Below are positions 1 to 12,788 of a DNA stretch of 64,000 nucleotides, in pieces. The stretch comes from Kingdonia uniflora (taxonomy: Eukaryota; Streptophyta; Magnoliopsida; Ranunculales; Circaeasteraceae). The position numbers and the translations under genes were made by a program. The notes beneath the pieces are model-generated. The model saw only the letters and a program-made list of their open reading frames with translations. It searched no databases and was not told the origin of the DNA. The stretch is taken from contig JACGCM010001488.1 in assembly GCA_014058105.1 (NCBI GenBank), positions 558,001 through 622,000 on the forward strand. The letters run 5' to 3'. Within the stretch, counting starts at the first letter, position 1. Each line of letters starts with the position of its first letter.

Positions 1-3000
1 CGATATTAAGCCATGTCAGCATCCCTACTCTTTGCCATCAACACATCATTCTGGTTTTGAGCTTCGCTGCGTGTTTTTTTTCATCTCCGCAAGCTCTTTT
101 TACTCCTTATTAATTTTGGTATCCTTTTCTTTAATCTTCTGAATGAGGTCGACAACAGTTTGGGTTACTTCATCAAACTTAAAGTGCACCATGTTGATCT
201 TCTCTGTTTTCATTTGCCTCTCTCATCCTATCCAACTCCTATGAAAATTCTTGGTTACATTGGCGTACCTCATCTTCCCTGATTCCAATTTGACCTGCAC
301 GTTATAGATATAATATATCAAGTTCAATTCAGAATACTCACTCAATACATATATATCATTTCTAAAGAAATTTTTATTTTTTGACATCTGCTGTGTAAAA
401 TTACTTCTAAACTTAAGGTCGACGTATAATCTCAGATGGATGTTCAATAACATATACTTCCAAGTCTAAGGTACACATTATCTATATTTTAATTTGTCAA
501 TACTTTAATATTTTTATGAACCATTTTAGTACCATTGCTCCTAAACCGATAACCGGTTTCTTGCTCTGTTCTAACCTGTAGCTCCGCTTGCGAAGACAAC
601 AGGGACGCTGAGGTGTCTCTCTCCTTAGCAAGCTCAGTTTCTAAATCTTTTATTTTTAGGCGCATTTTCTTAACTTACTGCAACAATGTTTATAAGAACA
701 ACTTAGCCTACAAAATTCTATCCGACAAATAATATCCCATCAGTTTATAACATTCCAAAAACCATTCATACAATTACATAATCAACATTCTACTCTACCT
801 TCACATTTTCTCCCTCTGGACGTTCATTGTCATCCCCTTGGTTATCTCGCACCGTTTGAGGTGAGACACCGCCCAAACCATCAACAACTCCAACACAACA
901 TCTTTTAGGTCATCATCTTCCTCCTCATCAACATAGGTGTCCACCATAATGGTATTAACCTTATCTTTGGAACACCCCTTTGATATAAGGTGGGGCCCGA
1001 GTCTATCATGCTCAGTTACCACCTCCTTCAAATTTACTCTTGCTTCCGCAGACAGAGTGTTGATATCCACCACTTGAGAAGCCTTCAGGGCCTCCAACCG
1101 CTTCCCCTCCTTGATCAAGCCAGCTTTCAATCGAGCTACGTTCCTCTCAAGTTCAACTTTCCCCTTCTTCAGCTCAGCTTTCTCCTCTTCGACCCCAAGG
1201 CATATCCCCTTCATCAGGTGAGAAGCCTGCAAAATAAATAAAATCAACCTCATTGTTAGCTTGAATCGCAATACAAAATTCATCACATATTCAAGCAAAT
1301 ATACCTATCATTTTGCTCATCTCCTCCTTCCCATGGAGAGCTGCCAGCCTAGCCCTTTCTTCTACCTCTTTCAGCCCGTCCTCTACAATAGGTCAATCCT
1401 CTATGATCTTCACCCCCAACATTTCAGAAGGTTCAACCCTTCTCTTTTTCACCTTTCCTGTGATCTCACAACTTTTTGTAGTTCCAGAGATCGAATCACG
1501 CTTCAGCATTTACTTCTTGGGAAATGCTCGAGCTAGCTTGCTCGATGTAGTAGACTTCAGTACCCCTACAAAGTCAACTCCAGAGGCCTTGGGCAAGTTC
1601 ACTCGCCTCTCCCCATCAGTTTTCTTCTTTTTGCTGCCGTCAACGCCCATCATTAGCCTCGTTGATTAAGACTTTTTAAATTTCTCGGATCGGCTGTTAA
1701 CACATTCATTTTTGCTAATACCGAGTTCTTTCAGCACAACCTCGAGCTCAGTCCCTTCTTGAGCAATAGTATCCAACAGAGACTCTTTCCTCATCACCTG
1801 TGATCGAGGACCTATCATTCACAATATATTATCATCAGCAGAGCCACATGCAATTTCAATATATTAATCTTATACATTATACATTATTATACTCACTTTG
1901 TTTTATAGTTCTAGATTAAAGTTCCATGGGTTCTGCATCATCTCTTTGAAGGCAGTCACCCTTTACCCATATTACATTACCATTCCATGGTCAACTTGCT
2001 GAGTTCAGATCGAAGAAACGAGGCCGAGTCGATCTCACAAAAAAATATGCCCCTCCACTTGAAGAAATCTTTTTACCCCATAAAACTGTAGAATATCCTC
2101 ATGAGATATCCTCCTCTCACTCTTAGCCTCCTCCTAAAGCTTATTCTAAAATTTACAAACATTTATCACCTCCCACATGTTCCCATTCAACTGAACAGGA
2201 CATGCCCCGATAATGTTCATAACCCCTTTTGACAGATTGCTCAGGAGGAGACTCAACCTGTACTCCAACTGTGACAGGTAATACAAAAAATCTTCTGCCA
2301 AGTCGCCCTGGACGATCCCATCAAAGTACTACATAGAGATCGATTCATCTAAACCCTTATCTTATTTCTCCTTCTCCAAATCAGCTAAAAGAAAAAAAAA
2401 ATCCTCTCCAGTCGTAGCAATGCAACTCCTAAATTGCCTACCAGCATGTTCTACAAAATTACCTTATCTTCCCCCTACCGAAGCCTTGGCTTTAACAAAT
2501 TCTTTGAACACATCAATACGAGGAGGATAGGTTACCAATCTTCCAGGGAAATTTAGAAATTGGTCAACCCCAACTTTTTCCTCCCTATCAGACATTACAA
2601 TCTCTGACTCGACCGATCGACCAGAGGTTGACTACTCATTAATAGGTGAAGTCTCCATATCAACTACAACTCTACAGATGAGAGTTTGATTCTACACAAG
2701 CAATCCTCACGATCAACCTACATACAGTTCCAGGTATCTATCATTATCTTTTACATATACATTACCACATACATATATCTTTAATATATCATATATCAAA
2801 CATATTTTTATAGATTGCTGTAAATAGTAATTTTTAGATTTCCCTAAACGTAAAAAATGATTTTTACAAACAACACATTCATAATATCAAAATTTTTTTA
2901 CTAACCTTCTATATCGGAATGAGAATCTGATACAGCACCAAATCCTTCCCTCACAATACTGACATATAACCACCTTTGTGACTCAGTCTCTGCAACTCTC

Positions 3001-3717
3001 TCTCACTTTGACTATTGATCACTCTCGATTAAATCCTCACAAGATTCTCTGTTATTTTTTCTCCTTTCTCTCTCACTACTCTTCAAGTTTTCAGAAGTTG
3101 AGAAATGTTTGAATGACGAAGATGAGGCATTATTTATATTTTTTCTCTAACTACTAGTAGTTATTGAGCCTCGCACAAGCCACCTTCGGTTTTGGAACCG
3201 AGGCATCACTTCCACTATCAATGTCATACGTCTTGTACCTTTTCGGTAAAAATATTTTCCCATCATTGCCCTTTGCCTTATATTTTAATCTATTTATATC
3301 TCTTTTTCCAAATCTATCTTTGCCCTCCCAAAACTCATGATGACTCACATTTACACACAATCGGGTTTTTACAACTTTTACACAAGGGATAAAATCACAA
3401 GCTTCATACTTTTTTCTATTTTTGCTTCTTCTACTTATAGAAGTGCTGACATCATTTCCAAAGTTCTCAAAATTTTAAAAATATTCAAATCCATTTTCCA
3501 CAATAGTCACAAAGAACATTCGCAACAATAGAGGATCAATTCAATCTTTATTCCCATTTTATTTCTTTGCCAATTATTTAAACTCATATAATTACATACA
3601 TTAATACCGCCCCTATTTATATTCACTTTATTCACCTCACATATAATTACACCTAAAACACCCCTGGTGTCATGAGGAACCACATCTAATCAGTTGGCCT
3701 CCAGCAATCCTCACATC

Positions 3718-4640
3718 TAGGGCTGTTCACAGGTCGGATCAGCCCGGATTTAGGCTGGACTTGATCTGACCCAGAGAACTCGGGTCTACACCGAGCAAAA
3801 CCGAACCCGAACTTAGCAAACCCAAACCAAAACCGAGCCAAAATAGTCGGGTCGGGCCGGGTCATAAGTCGGGTTTCTAAATCCCTAATTTTTCCAATTT
3901 GAGTGTATTGTAAAGTTCTTCAAGTTCAATGATCTGAGATCTCTATCTTTTTTGTAGTCTGTACTCTGTAGAGCATGTTGCAGGTCCATTGAAAGCTCAA
4001 CAAAGCAAATCAGAAGAAAAGCCTGACGACATCGGAATGATCTATTACCCTAAGCAACAGCAATATCATAACTCTAATTACCTGTAAAGTATGTTTTATG
4101 GGCATCATGACAACAACATTCACATAAATGATTCCATACAACAACAACCTCTTTCTTTTGTGAATCCTTGCGATTGGTCCATGGTACCCTTTGACAACCC
4201 TTCAGACCAATAAATGTTATGGATTGGATTCCTCCACAAAAGCTTGAATTTCCTCCAAGTGATACATTACAGTAAATAAAATATTTTTGAAGGTCCATTA
4301 CCCTAACTTTGTTGAATAAGTAGGTATACCCTATCTTTGTTGTAGATGAAAAGAGAAAACTTGATTGAAGATGTGTGATAAAGAGAGGCACAGAGAGGAG
4401 GCATATAGAGGAGTTGAATAGAAAGAGAGAGAGGAGTTAGAGAGAGGTGGTAAAAAAATCAATTTATTCCCTAACCGGATCGGGTCGGGTATGTCACCAA
4501 GCATAATTCCAAAATCGAAATCAATTCGGTTTTATTTGGGTTTTAAAAAGCAAACCTGAAGCCGAATAGACAGATTCCTAACCCGGACCGAACCAGCCAG
4601 TGCGGGTTCTTAGGTTTTCGGGTTTAGGTGTTCACCCCTA
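3718..4640. mobile_element. hAT-type non-autonomous DNA transposon, 923 bp, with 8-bp target duplication
   Basis: The element starts TAGGGCTGTTCACAGGTCGG and ends with the reverse complement of TAGGGGTGAACACC, giving short imperfect terminal inverted repeats. It is flanked by CTCACATC (3710-3717) and CTCATATC (4641-4648), an 8-bp target duplication with one mismatch, as hAT transposases make. Both ends are rich in CGGGTCGGGT-like runs, usual in plant hAT MITEs. It lies inside an early exon of copy A of the Tat antisense ORF. Copy B has the uninterrupted sequence at about 8310, which confirms the boundaries independently. No transposase is present. Confidence 0.88.
3957..4211 (+). pseudogene. 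Coding-like segment inside the hAT element, possibly captured
   Basis: One plus-strand frame reads about 80 residues with a single internal stop (TAA near 4084) and ends at a TAA near 4209. It follows a pyrimidine-rich stretch and an acceptor-like TTTTTTGTAG near 3956. The composition is protein-like (Gln, Asn, Asp and Pro rich, for example EEKPDDIGMIYYPKQQQYHN) and unlike the GC-rich MITE ends. I do not recognise the family. It could be a captured 3'-terminal exon of a host gene carried by the MITE, or chance. Confidence 0.25.
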
Positions 4641-5897
4641 CTCATATCTTCCAATTCGATCTCCTCTTCAGCAATCAATCTCACATCATCTTTTTGAGAT
4701 ATATGATCCACCATCACTACCCAAAACAACTCCTCAGAGAAATGACATTCATACTCAAGTTCCCTACCCATCCAATCTAAATCTTCAAGTTAGCACTCCC
4801 TCACTGGCAGTTCAGCATCATAATCTAGCAAACCAAAAATCTGCTCCTGTACTTTAGCTATCTTTATCGCCAACCGCCCTTCAGCGGCATAATGAATTCT
4901 CTCAGATCGAGTCCATACCATTTTTATTCTTTTCCACCAGTTTTAAAACTTATTCTCCCCCCTCCCCCCCATTTATACATTCTTTGTTGCGAATCCCCCA
5001 CAATTCGTGATATTATTCTGTTATCTCGTAAACAGTAACCCTAGTATCTTGAGAAAGTTATTTGAACATATTTCTCACTATCAAACTCTATCATTTTGAC
5101 CTATTCCATATCGAGCTTCTTATTTCCAAATCTAATATTCCAGAATGACCTTCCTGAGCTCGAATTTCCCATCCTTAAACTTCTATAATTTTTTTCCCTC
5201 TCCCAATCAATCTCAGCCACTCAGTTCGATCATTTCATACACATATTTCATATTACAAAAATATTTCTACAGCTCGATTATTATAAATAGATTGTAAGTT
5301 CTAACCTGATACATGACATTTCATACTATCTTCAAATCATTCATAGCTCAACTTCTAGAGTTATTCTATATCAACACAGAGTTTGGATAACAAAATTATA
5401 TTCAGCTCGAATATAAATTACAGGTACTTTACAAATCACAAGTCTTTCAGGTACTTTATAGAAAGCAAGTCTTTCAAGTACTCCAACATCAGGTACTTTA
5501 CAGATAATAAGTTTTTCAAGTGCTTTATAGATAGCAAGTCTTTCAGACTCTCCAAAACATTAAATCCTTCAGTTCATCCAAGTTTAGTGTTGTTTCACTA
5601 CAAGAATCCTCTGATACAAGGCAGGCATTGGAAAATAAAGAAAATCTTCTTTCCCATAAGTTTGGTCGAAGTCTAGACATAGAGTCGAGATTCAAATGGA
5701 AATTATGGAAGAAAAAAAGTCTGTGCTTGAACTAACCCTTCAAGCAGAAGATCTTCTCAGTGCCAAGAAATGATGGAAGTGAAGAAGCAAATTTCCATTC
5801 TCTGTCTTCCTCCTCCACTACCACCGTTGCCTCCTCTGAAACTACTACCTCCACAGAGTTGGTAGAGATAAAGAGGGCCTGGCCTTATAATCAAATC

Positions 5898-6557
5898 CTA
5901 CGCAAGACATTGGCACAACTGCCCTACGGTTATGCTTGCCCCCGCATCTATCTCCCCAACCTTGTTTTTCGCAAGGATGCGGAGACAAACCTTACGTTGC
6001 TTACCAGTTAAGACAACATGGTAAAATCTCCTCATACAGTAAAAATCTTTCTCAGCTTTAGCCGCCTCTTCTTCTGTCATACCTTGATACGTCAGTGGAA
6101 CGGGAACAGGGGTCGGCATCTCCAAGGACTGATCACCGAAGTATCTCACTTTTAACTTCTGCATTTTAGCAGAAATTCTCTCTTCAAGAACCATTCTCCG
6201 AGTTTTCACCATCGTCAAACCTTTCAGAGAATTTTGTAACAAACAAGCGTACTTAGCCACAATCCCTGGTACAGGTACTATTTATATAGCCCTAACATTT
6301 AATGTACATGCACATTTTCCCAAGCGTTATCATTCAATACAGACAAAACTATCCAAACCCTGACCGTCGCGTACATCAGTATTCTCATCATCATTCAATG
6401 TACAAACGTCCCCCTATAACACGCGCATTTTCCATACAGGCAAATTCACATCATTACTTCCTTTATTTTCAAACTTTCAACCCGAATACCCATATATCGA
6501 CAAATTCTTTCTCAATCAAAGCCACTCGTGACTTCAGTTATGAGGGGCGATTACAAG
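5898..6557 (-). promoter_or_regulatory. Probable Tat LTR (U3/R) on minus, TATA at 6276-6287, with small downstream ORF
   Basis: Read on minus, a purine-rich tract (plus 6558-6575, GGGCCTACCCCTCGATCT) is followed by TGTAATCGCC, which would be the start of an LTR. A TATA box (CTATATAAATAG) follows about 275 bp later. The Tat element at the right of the window has the same geometry (LTR start to TATA about 263 bp). The outer LTR end could not be fixed. An ORF on 6260-5898 (minus, 120 codons) begins just after the TATA box. It is Lys/Arg-rich at its start, resembles nothing I know, and may be a first exon read into copy A. Confidence 0.45.
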
Positions 6558-7144
6558 GGCCTACCCCTCGATCTAACCCAAATCGAGCTATATCCAGCTC
6601 GAACTACCCCCATGTCAAAGTCACGTATTCTACATATAACTTCAACAGTCAGCATTGCCACCTGCTCTACAAACTAATGAAGAATGTGGGTCAAGCTCAA
6701 ACAAAAAAACATGAACAAGTCAAACGCACCTGTCTCTCATGATCTCAGTAATTACTCAGTCAACCGCCACTAACCATATTGTTCAGATAACGTACTTCAG
6801 CACGATGAAGAACTGCGAAGAAGGCATATATAAAGAAAAAGTCCATAAGAGACAAGGACCAGAAAAATATACGAGAAATCACCAAAAAGACTACACTTTC
6901 TAGATTCTCAAAGCATCAAAAACTTCTTATTCACAAGATTCAAGTATTTTTACGTCGAGAGATCACTTGTAATAAAATATCAGCCTCAAGCAAAAATTTT
7001 ATCTCGAGGTCATGGTTTTTTACCTTTTCAAAGGTTTTGTACGCTAAATCATCTATGGCATTTCTTACTTTACATTAGATTTTGTCACAGGTACATTGGT
7101 GCAAGAGTTAATTCTAAGCCACTTCGAGCTTACAGAATTAGGCC
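6558..7144 (+). promoter_or_regulatory. Promoter and leader of antisense ORF copy B, TATA at 6825-6835
   Basis: This stretch holds the polypurine tract of the element (on minus, 6558-6575) and then a plus-strand TATA box (CATATATAAAG) about 270 bp inside. Related segments recur at 37375-37640 (plus, TATA at 37618-37628) and at 45873-46075 (minus). All three share GGCCTACCC at the tract and ATGAGAGACA-like sequence further in. The TATA points into the antisense ORF, away from the LTR promoter. No ORF of note lies here. Confidence 0.55.
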
Positions 7145-10100
7145 ATTACAATAGTAAAAAAAGGAGACGAAGAATGGAAGTCTGCCCCTACATAATCATT
7201 GTTTCTTGGCTCTAAGAAGTTCTTCTGCTTTAGGAGTTGGTTCAAGTACCATTTTTCTTTCTTCTATAGTTTCCATTTTAAGTTCAGTTCCATACCTAGA
7301 CTTTGATCAAACTTGGGGAAATGAGAATGTTCTGTATTTTCCAATGCCAACTTTGCTTCGAAAGATTCTCATAGTGAAACATCACTGAAGACAGATGAAC
7401 TTAAGGGTTTGTATTGGCCTAAATATTTAACTCAAAATGGCTTAGAGTTCTTGAAAGACTTGTTATCGGTAAAGTACCTAAACGACTTTTTATCTATAAA
7501 GTACCTGTAATTTATATTCATGCTGAATAAAAAATAGTTATTCAAACTCTGTGTTAATAGATATATAATTCATGTTATTGAAATCGAGCTATGAGTAATT
7601 CAAAGATTTACGAATAGAGGATGGAATGTAATATATAAAATTGAACTACAAAGTATATTATAGCAATCGAGCAGTAAAAATGTATTTGGAAAAGAAAAAA
7701 TGTGTAAGAAATTATTTTAAATTGCATAACTTAGAATTATTGAGGGAGATAATTGTAGGCGATTTAGAATTTGTAGGAATTGGAAATTCGTGCTCAGAGA
7801 GATCTTGTTTGAAATGTGGTATTTGCGGAAAATAAGTTTGAAATGAGATATGTTGATTTTTAGAGGTTGATGTTGATAGATTAGTTCAAATAACTTTTTT
7901 TAAGAGAATATTAGGGTTTGTTGTTGTGGAGAAACAAAATATATAGGTAAAATGGGCAGGATTTGAAGTGATCTAGAAACTTGCATAAATAGTGGGAAAT
8001 ATATTTGAAAAAGAAGAAATAAATAAAATATGGTGTGGACTTGATCTGAGAGAATTCGTTACGCTACTGAGGAACGTTTGGCAATTAAGATAGCTAAAGT
8101 CCGAAAGCGGATTTTTTTCTTACTAGATAATGATGTTGACTTGCTCGTGTCCGAGTATCAGTTTGAAGGTTTAAACTAGATGGGTAAGGAACTTGAGTTA
8201 GGTTGTCGCTTCTACAAGGAGCTTTTTCGGGAAATAATTGTGGAGCCTTAAGCCCGAAAAGAGGTTGTGAGGCTAATTACTGAAGAAGAGATCGAGTTAA
8301 AAGATGTAAGGATTGCTAGAGGTGAACTGATTAGGTGTGGTTCCCCAGGACATCTGGGATATTTCATGTGTAATTATATGTGAGGGAGTTAATCAATGAG
8401 ATTGAATAACTGTAATTAGTATGAAGTTTGAATATTTCCTCTTTTGTTGTAAATGTTGTTCGTGACTGTTATGAATAAAAAGTTTGAATTTTAAAATGGG
8501 AGAGCTTTGCAAATGATGTTAGCAGTACTATAAGTAGTAGAATCGAGATTAGAAAAGGCAGGTAGCTTTAATTTTGTCTCTTGTGTTAGTACTGGGAAAG
8601 TTTGATTGCATGTAAGTGTTGAGTCATCATGAGTGTGGGAAGGTCAGAGAAAGATTTGGATAGGAGAGATGAAAATGTTTTAAAATATAAGGCAGGGGTA
8701 AATAATAAGAAGGTATTTTTACCAAAAAGGTGTAAAACATCTGACATTAATTATGAAAGAGACGCCTCAGTTCCAAAACCGAGGGTGGCTCGTAAAAGGC
8801 CTAATAATTGCCAGCAGTTAGAGAGAAAATATAAATATTACTTCATCTTCCTCATTCAAACGTTTATCAACTTCTAAAAAATCAAAGAATAGTAGGAGTG
8901 GAAAGAGAAAAAATACCAGAAATTCTGGTAAGAGATTAGACGAGAGTGATAAACAGTCAAGGTGAGAGAAGGTTGTAGAGACTGAGTCACGAAGGTGGCT
9001 GTATATAAGCATTGTGAAGGAAGGATTTAGCGCTGGTTTAGATTCATTTTCAGACGTTGAAGGTTGGTAGATGATTTATGATATTGTTGATGTGTGTTCG
9101 AAAGAATTTTGTGGCTTTCAAATTTAGAAAAATTACTATTTATAGTAACTTAGAAAAATTTGCTTGATATATATGTATAAAAGATATGATAATGATATAC
9201 GTATATGTATGATGTATGTGTAAAAGATAATAATAGAATACCTGGACTTGTATGTAGGTCGAGCGTGAGGAGTATTTATGTAGAATCAAACCTCATCTTA
9301 GATTTATAGTTGGGATGAAGACTTTACCGGTGATGGAGGCATCGACCTCTGGTCGTTCGGCTGAGTCTGATAATATAGAATCTGGTAGGAGAACGAAGTA
9401 GGAGTGGTTAAATTTCTAGATTTCCCTGGACAATTGGTATCAAACCCTCCGAACTCTGATGTGTTTAGAAAGTTTTGTAAATCTAGGGCTCTAATAGAGG
9501 GAAGATGGGGAAACTTTGTAGAACATGCCAGTAGGTAGTTTAGAAGATGTATAGCAAAATCTGGGGAGGAACATTTCTTTCTATTGGCTTATTTAGAGAA
9601 GGAAAAATCGAACAGGGGAATAGACGAATTGATCTCCTTGGAATATTATGATGGGAATATCCATGACGACCTAGAAGAGGGTTTTCTGTGTTACTTGTCT
9701 CAGTTGGAGTATGGGTTAAGTCTGCCCCTAAGAAATCTTGCAAAAAGGATAATGAATGTCATAAGCGCATGTCCTGCCCAGTTGAACGGGAACATGTGGG
9801 AGGTAATTAATGTTTGTGAAAGTTTAAATAAGTTGTGGGAGGAGAATGAGGTGGAAAGGGGAATTTCTCCTGAATATGTACTGCAGTTTTATGGAGTGAA
9901 GAATTATTCTGCAAGTAGAGGGGCATATTTTTTTGCGAACTCGTCTCGACCTCTTATCTTCGATCTGAATTCAGCACGACAAATATGGAATGATAATGTA
10001 ATTTGAGTGAAATGTGATTGCCTTCAGAGAGATGATGAAGAACCCATGGATCTTCTGTATAGAACTATATAGAAAAGTAAGTGAAATAATGTATAATATT

Positions 10101-11162
10101 GAACTGCTAAAATTTAATGTTGTTCTATTGCTGATAATGTGTTGTTGTTTGGCAGGTCCTCAGTCGAAGGTAAAGAAGAAGTCCCTGTTAGATATTGTTG
10201 CTCAAGAAGGGGTCGAGCTCGAGGTAGTGCTAAAAGATCTCGGTATTAATAAAAATAAACATGTTAATAGTAGGTCTGAGAAGGTTCAGAAGTCTCAAGC
10301 AACGAGACTAATGACGGGGGTTGTAGGCAATACGAAGAGAGGTGCTGATGGGGAGAGACGAGTGGTTTTGCCGAAGACCTCTGTAGTAGATTTTGTGGTT
10401 GTGCCAGAGTCTACCACGTCGATCAAGCTAGCTCGGACATTTTCGAAGAAGAGGATAATGAAGCGTGGCTCAGCCTCTAGAACCATAGGGAGTGGTGAGG
10501 TTAAGGTAGAGGCAAAAAAGAGAAGGGTAAACCCTCATTCTGAACTGGTTGGGGTGAAGGTCGCAGAGAGCCGACCTGATGAGGAAGATGAGCTAAGAGC
10601 TATGGAGGATAGAGCGAGGCTTCCAGCTCACCAGGGTATAGATGAGATGAGCAAAATGGTAAGTTTGTTAATTTGTATGTTTGCTGAATTTGTATTGTGG
10701 GACTATCTAAAAATATGCTCAATTTTTTTTTTAGGCTGCTCGTTTGATGAAGTAAATTTGCCTAGGGATGAAGGAGGAAAAAGTTGAGCTCAAGAGTGAA
10801 AAGGCAAAGCTCGAGAAGAAGGTAGCTCGATTGAAGTCTGATTTGATTCGGGAGAGGAAGCGACTAGATTTTGTTAAGGCTGTGCAAAAGGTAGAGATTA
10901 TCGAGCTGACAGAAGAATCACAAAAGAATCTGGATGAGGTGGTAGTCTAGCGTGATAGACTTGGGCACCACCTCCTCAAAATGTGGTACTCCAAAGCTGA
11001 GGTGAATGACATTATGGCAGATACCTTCATTTAAGAGGAAAAGGATGAAGATGATGGGGTTGGAGCTATAAGAGGGTTGGACGGTGTCTTTCCCTAAACT
11101 AAGTGAAATAACCAAGGGGATGACATTATGAACCCCGAGAATAAGAATGAGAAGGTAGAGTA
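7145..11162 (+). pseudogene. Tat-type antisense ORF, copy B (transposase-like domain plus coiled coil)
   Basis: This is a multi-exon remnant of the extra ORF found opposite to gag-pol in Tat-lineage gypsy elements. An early broken exon lies at about 8050-8380 and a conserved peptide at 8629-8830. The main domain runs from about 9290 to 10003. Its part FLCYLSQLEYGLSLPLRN followed by CPAQLNGNMWEVI resembles the family annotated as 'transposase (putative), gypsy type'. Despite that name, no transposase activity is established. An intron ends at TTTGGCAG (10155) and opens a Lys/Arg-rich exon with nuclear-signal-like basic runs. A second intron (GTAAGT near 10661 to TTTTTTAG near 10734) leads to a Glu/Lys coiled coil (10768-10950) and an acidic tail. 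In-frame stops (for example near 9386, 9536 and 10948) and frameshifts make it non-functional. Confidence 0.7.
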
Positions 11163-12248
11163 AAATTATTGACTCTTTAGTTGTGTGATTATGAGGGGTT
11201 TGAGAACTGTAATTCTATGGATCATTGTTTTGTAGGATACATTTTTGTAGGCTAAGAGATGTTTGTAAACCTTGTTTATAGGAACTTAAGGATATGTGCC
11301 TCAGAATAAAATAATTAGGGAATGAGCTCGAGATTACTTATCTAACTCTGAAATTGCGGCTGAGTAGTTTACTACAGTTTTACCTGCTAAAGATATAGAG
11401 CTTTGGTTGGTACAAAGACATTGTGATGAGTTGAATAAGAGGGTGGCACAATTGAAGGCTGATTTGGCTATGGCCAATTCGCGCGTAAAAAATGTCGTGG
11501 CTGGAGAGAGCTTGTGGAAGAATAAAGGTAATGCCAAGGTCTTCATTGTTTAAGGGGATGTGGTTAGCCTATTGGCTCGAATTAGAGAGCTGGAGGGAGA
11601 TGTTGCCCGTACTCAAGCTCATGTACAAAAGGGAAATGAGTTGTTAAAGGGGTGCCAAGGTAAGTTGGATGTTATTTATGTCAGGGAACTGGAGTTAGAG
11701 TGGGTGATTTGAGGTAATGATATTTTAATAAGGAAAAAAGTTAAGTTGTTAAAGAAATCTCTTACTGGGAGAGGTCTAGACAGGGAGCTTGAGGAACTTT
11801 GTGCTCAGGTGGCAGAATTAAGGACGACGATCCAGGCTGAATCAGATAAAGCAGATAAGAAGGCGAGGGAGCATATCAATCTTATGTCCCAATCAGATAG
11901 TCGTATGGAATGACATGAAGCATGGTACAAGAAGTTGCAAGAGCGTTATTAGAAAGTTAGAGATAATTTTGCAAAGGTAGTTGTGCCCTAGGTACGGCGC
12001 TCGTAGATGCAAGCGGCTGTTATCACCTATTTTGTGGAGGAAGTGAGAAGGCTCGAGCTAGAGAGGGATACTTTGCACGACTGTCTATTGTGTAAAGTAG
12101 GATTACTGTATCTGCTTGAGCTTGAGAATTTATGGCCGATCGACCTCCTGTTGTAGGGGAAAGCGTAGCTAACCTTCCATCAGCAGAGAAGAATCTTTTG
12201 TAGTGGTTGTATATGCAACCTGTGAAAGTATCTGTCGCAGACATATTG
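11163..12248 (+). pseudogene. Distal coiled-coil exons of antisense ORF copy B, heavily broken
   Basis: Between 11330 and 12010 all frames are interrupted, but short stretches still read as Glu/Lys/Leu-rich coiled coil, for example around 11400-11700 and 11780-11930. They line up with the 3' exons of copy C (38940-40314), which encode a long coiled coil ahead of the same kind of minisatellite. The stretch 12000-12240 matches the end of copy C near 40000-40314 in character: a VAFFVEE-like motif, then a tail rich in Ser, Gly and Val. Confidence 0.5.
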
Positions 12249-12785
12249 AGAGATGAAAGGTAGTTTTATCTTTACTTTATCTTTTGTCAGGTAGAGTTCT
12301 CTGATTGAAAACTAGTATTAACTTTGTTTTAATCGTAGAGTATGTATAGAGTTCGATTGAAAGCTAGTTTTACCTTTGTTTTAATCGGTATAATTGTTAC
12401 AGCCATATTGAGAGATGAAAGCTAGTTTGACATTTACTTTATCTTATGTCTAGTAGAGTTCTTTGATTGAAAACTAGTATTACCTTTGTTTTAATTGCAG
12501 AGTATGTATAGAGTTTGATTGAAAGCTAGTTTTACCTTCGCTTTAATCGATATAATTATCGCAGCCATATTGAGAGATGAGAGCTAGTTTGACCTTTGAT
12601 TTATCTTATATCTCGTAGGGTTCTTTGATTGAAAACTTGTATTACCTTTGTTTTAATCGCATAATATGTATAGAGTTCGATAGAAAGCTAGTTTGACTTT
12701 TGCTTTAATCGGTATAGAGGTCGATTGAAAGCTAGTATTACATTTGTTTTAATCTATGTAGAGGTCGATTGAAAGCTAGTATTAC
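12249..12785 (+). repeat. Minisatellite, 162-bp unit, about 3.3 copies
   Basis: The start AGAGATGARAG recurs at 12249, 12411 and 12572 (spacing 162 and 161). Each unit holds two related halves built on GATTGAAAGCTAGTATTACC and TTTGTTTTAATCG. The array begins right after the antisense ORF, the place where the other Tat copies in this window carry different minisatellites. Confidence 0.85.
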
Positions 12786-12788
12786 CTT

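Larger units (their letters stand above)
1..5830 (-). pseudogene. Tat-type antisense ORF, copy A (decayed, 3' end beyond window)
   Basis: This is a degenerate copy of the extra ORF that Tat-lineage Ty3-gypsy elements carry opposite to gag-pol. Read on minus, an early segment at 4700-4930 matches copy B and is cut by the hAT element. A second conserved peptide lies at 3154-3360 (core FLPKRYKTYDIDSGSDASVPKP). The region equivalent to the transposase-like domain (about 2000-2640) is badly broken. A Lys/Arg-rich segment occupies 1340-1820, and a Glu/Lys-rich coiled-coil exon runs from about 1230 to 801 after an acceptor-like site. The conserved peptides show it was coding before the two copies parted. 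Frameshifts and stops make it a pseudogene. The molecular role of this ORF in the family is not established. The assignment rests on copy B and on the linked integrase at copies C and E. Confidence 0.65.
1..12240. repeat. Head-to-head inverted repeat of two Tat-type antisense ORF regions
   Basis: The minus strand of about 1-5830 (copy A) and the plus strand of about 7145-12240 (copy B) can be aligned by eye along most of their length. Matching landmarks are 5374-5391 with 7537-7555, 4700-4930 with 8050-8280, 3154-3360 with 8629-8830, 1500-1560 with 10410-10470, and 670-790 with 11155-11290. The sum of paired coordinates is near 11970 outside the hAT insertion and near 12930 inside it. That shift fits the 923-bp insertion in copy A. 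The arms differ by roughly 15-20 percent with many small indels, so this is an old inverted pair, not a young palindrome. The spacer 5830-7145 is not shared. Confidence 0.8.

Noticed and set aside
990..1669. Plus-strand ORFs of 83-118 codons
   Set aside because: They are opposite the coiled-coil and basic exons of copy A, which align to copy B on the other strand.
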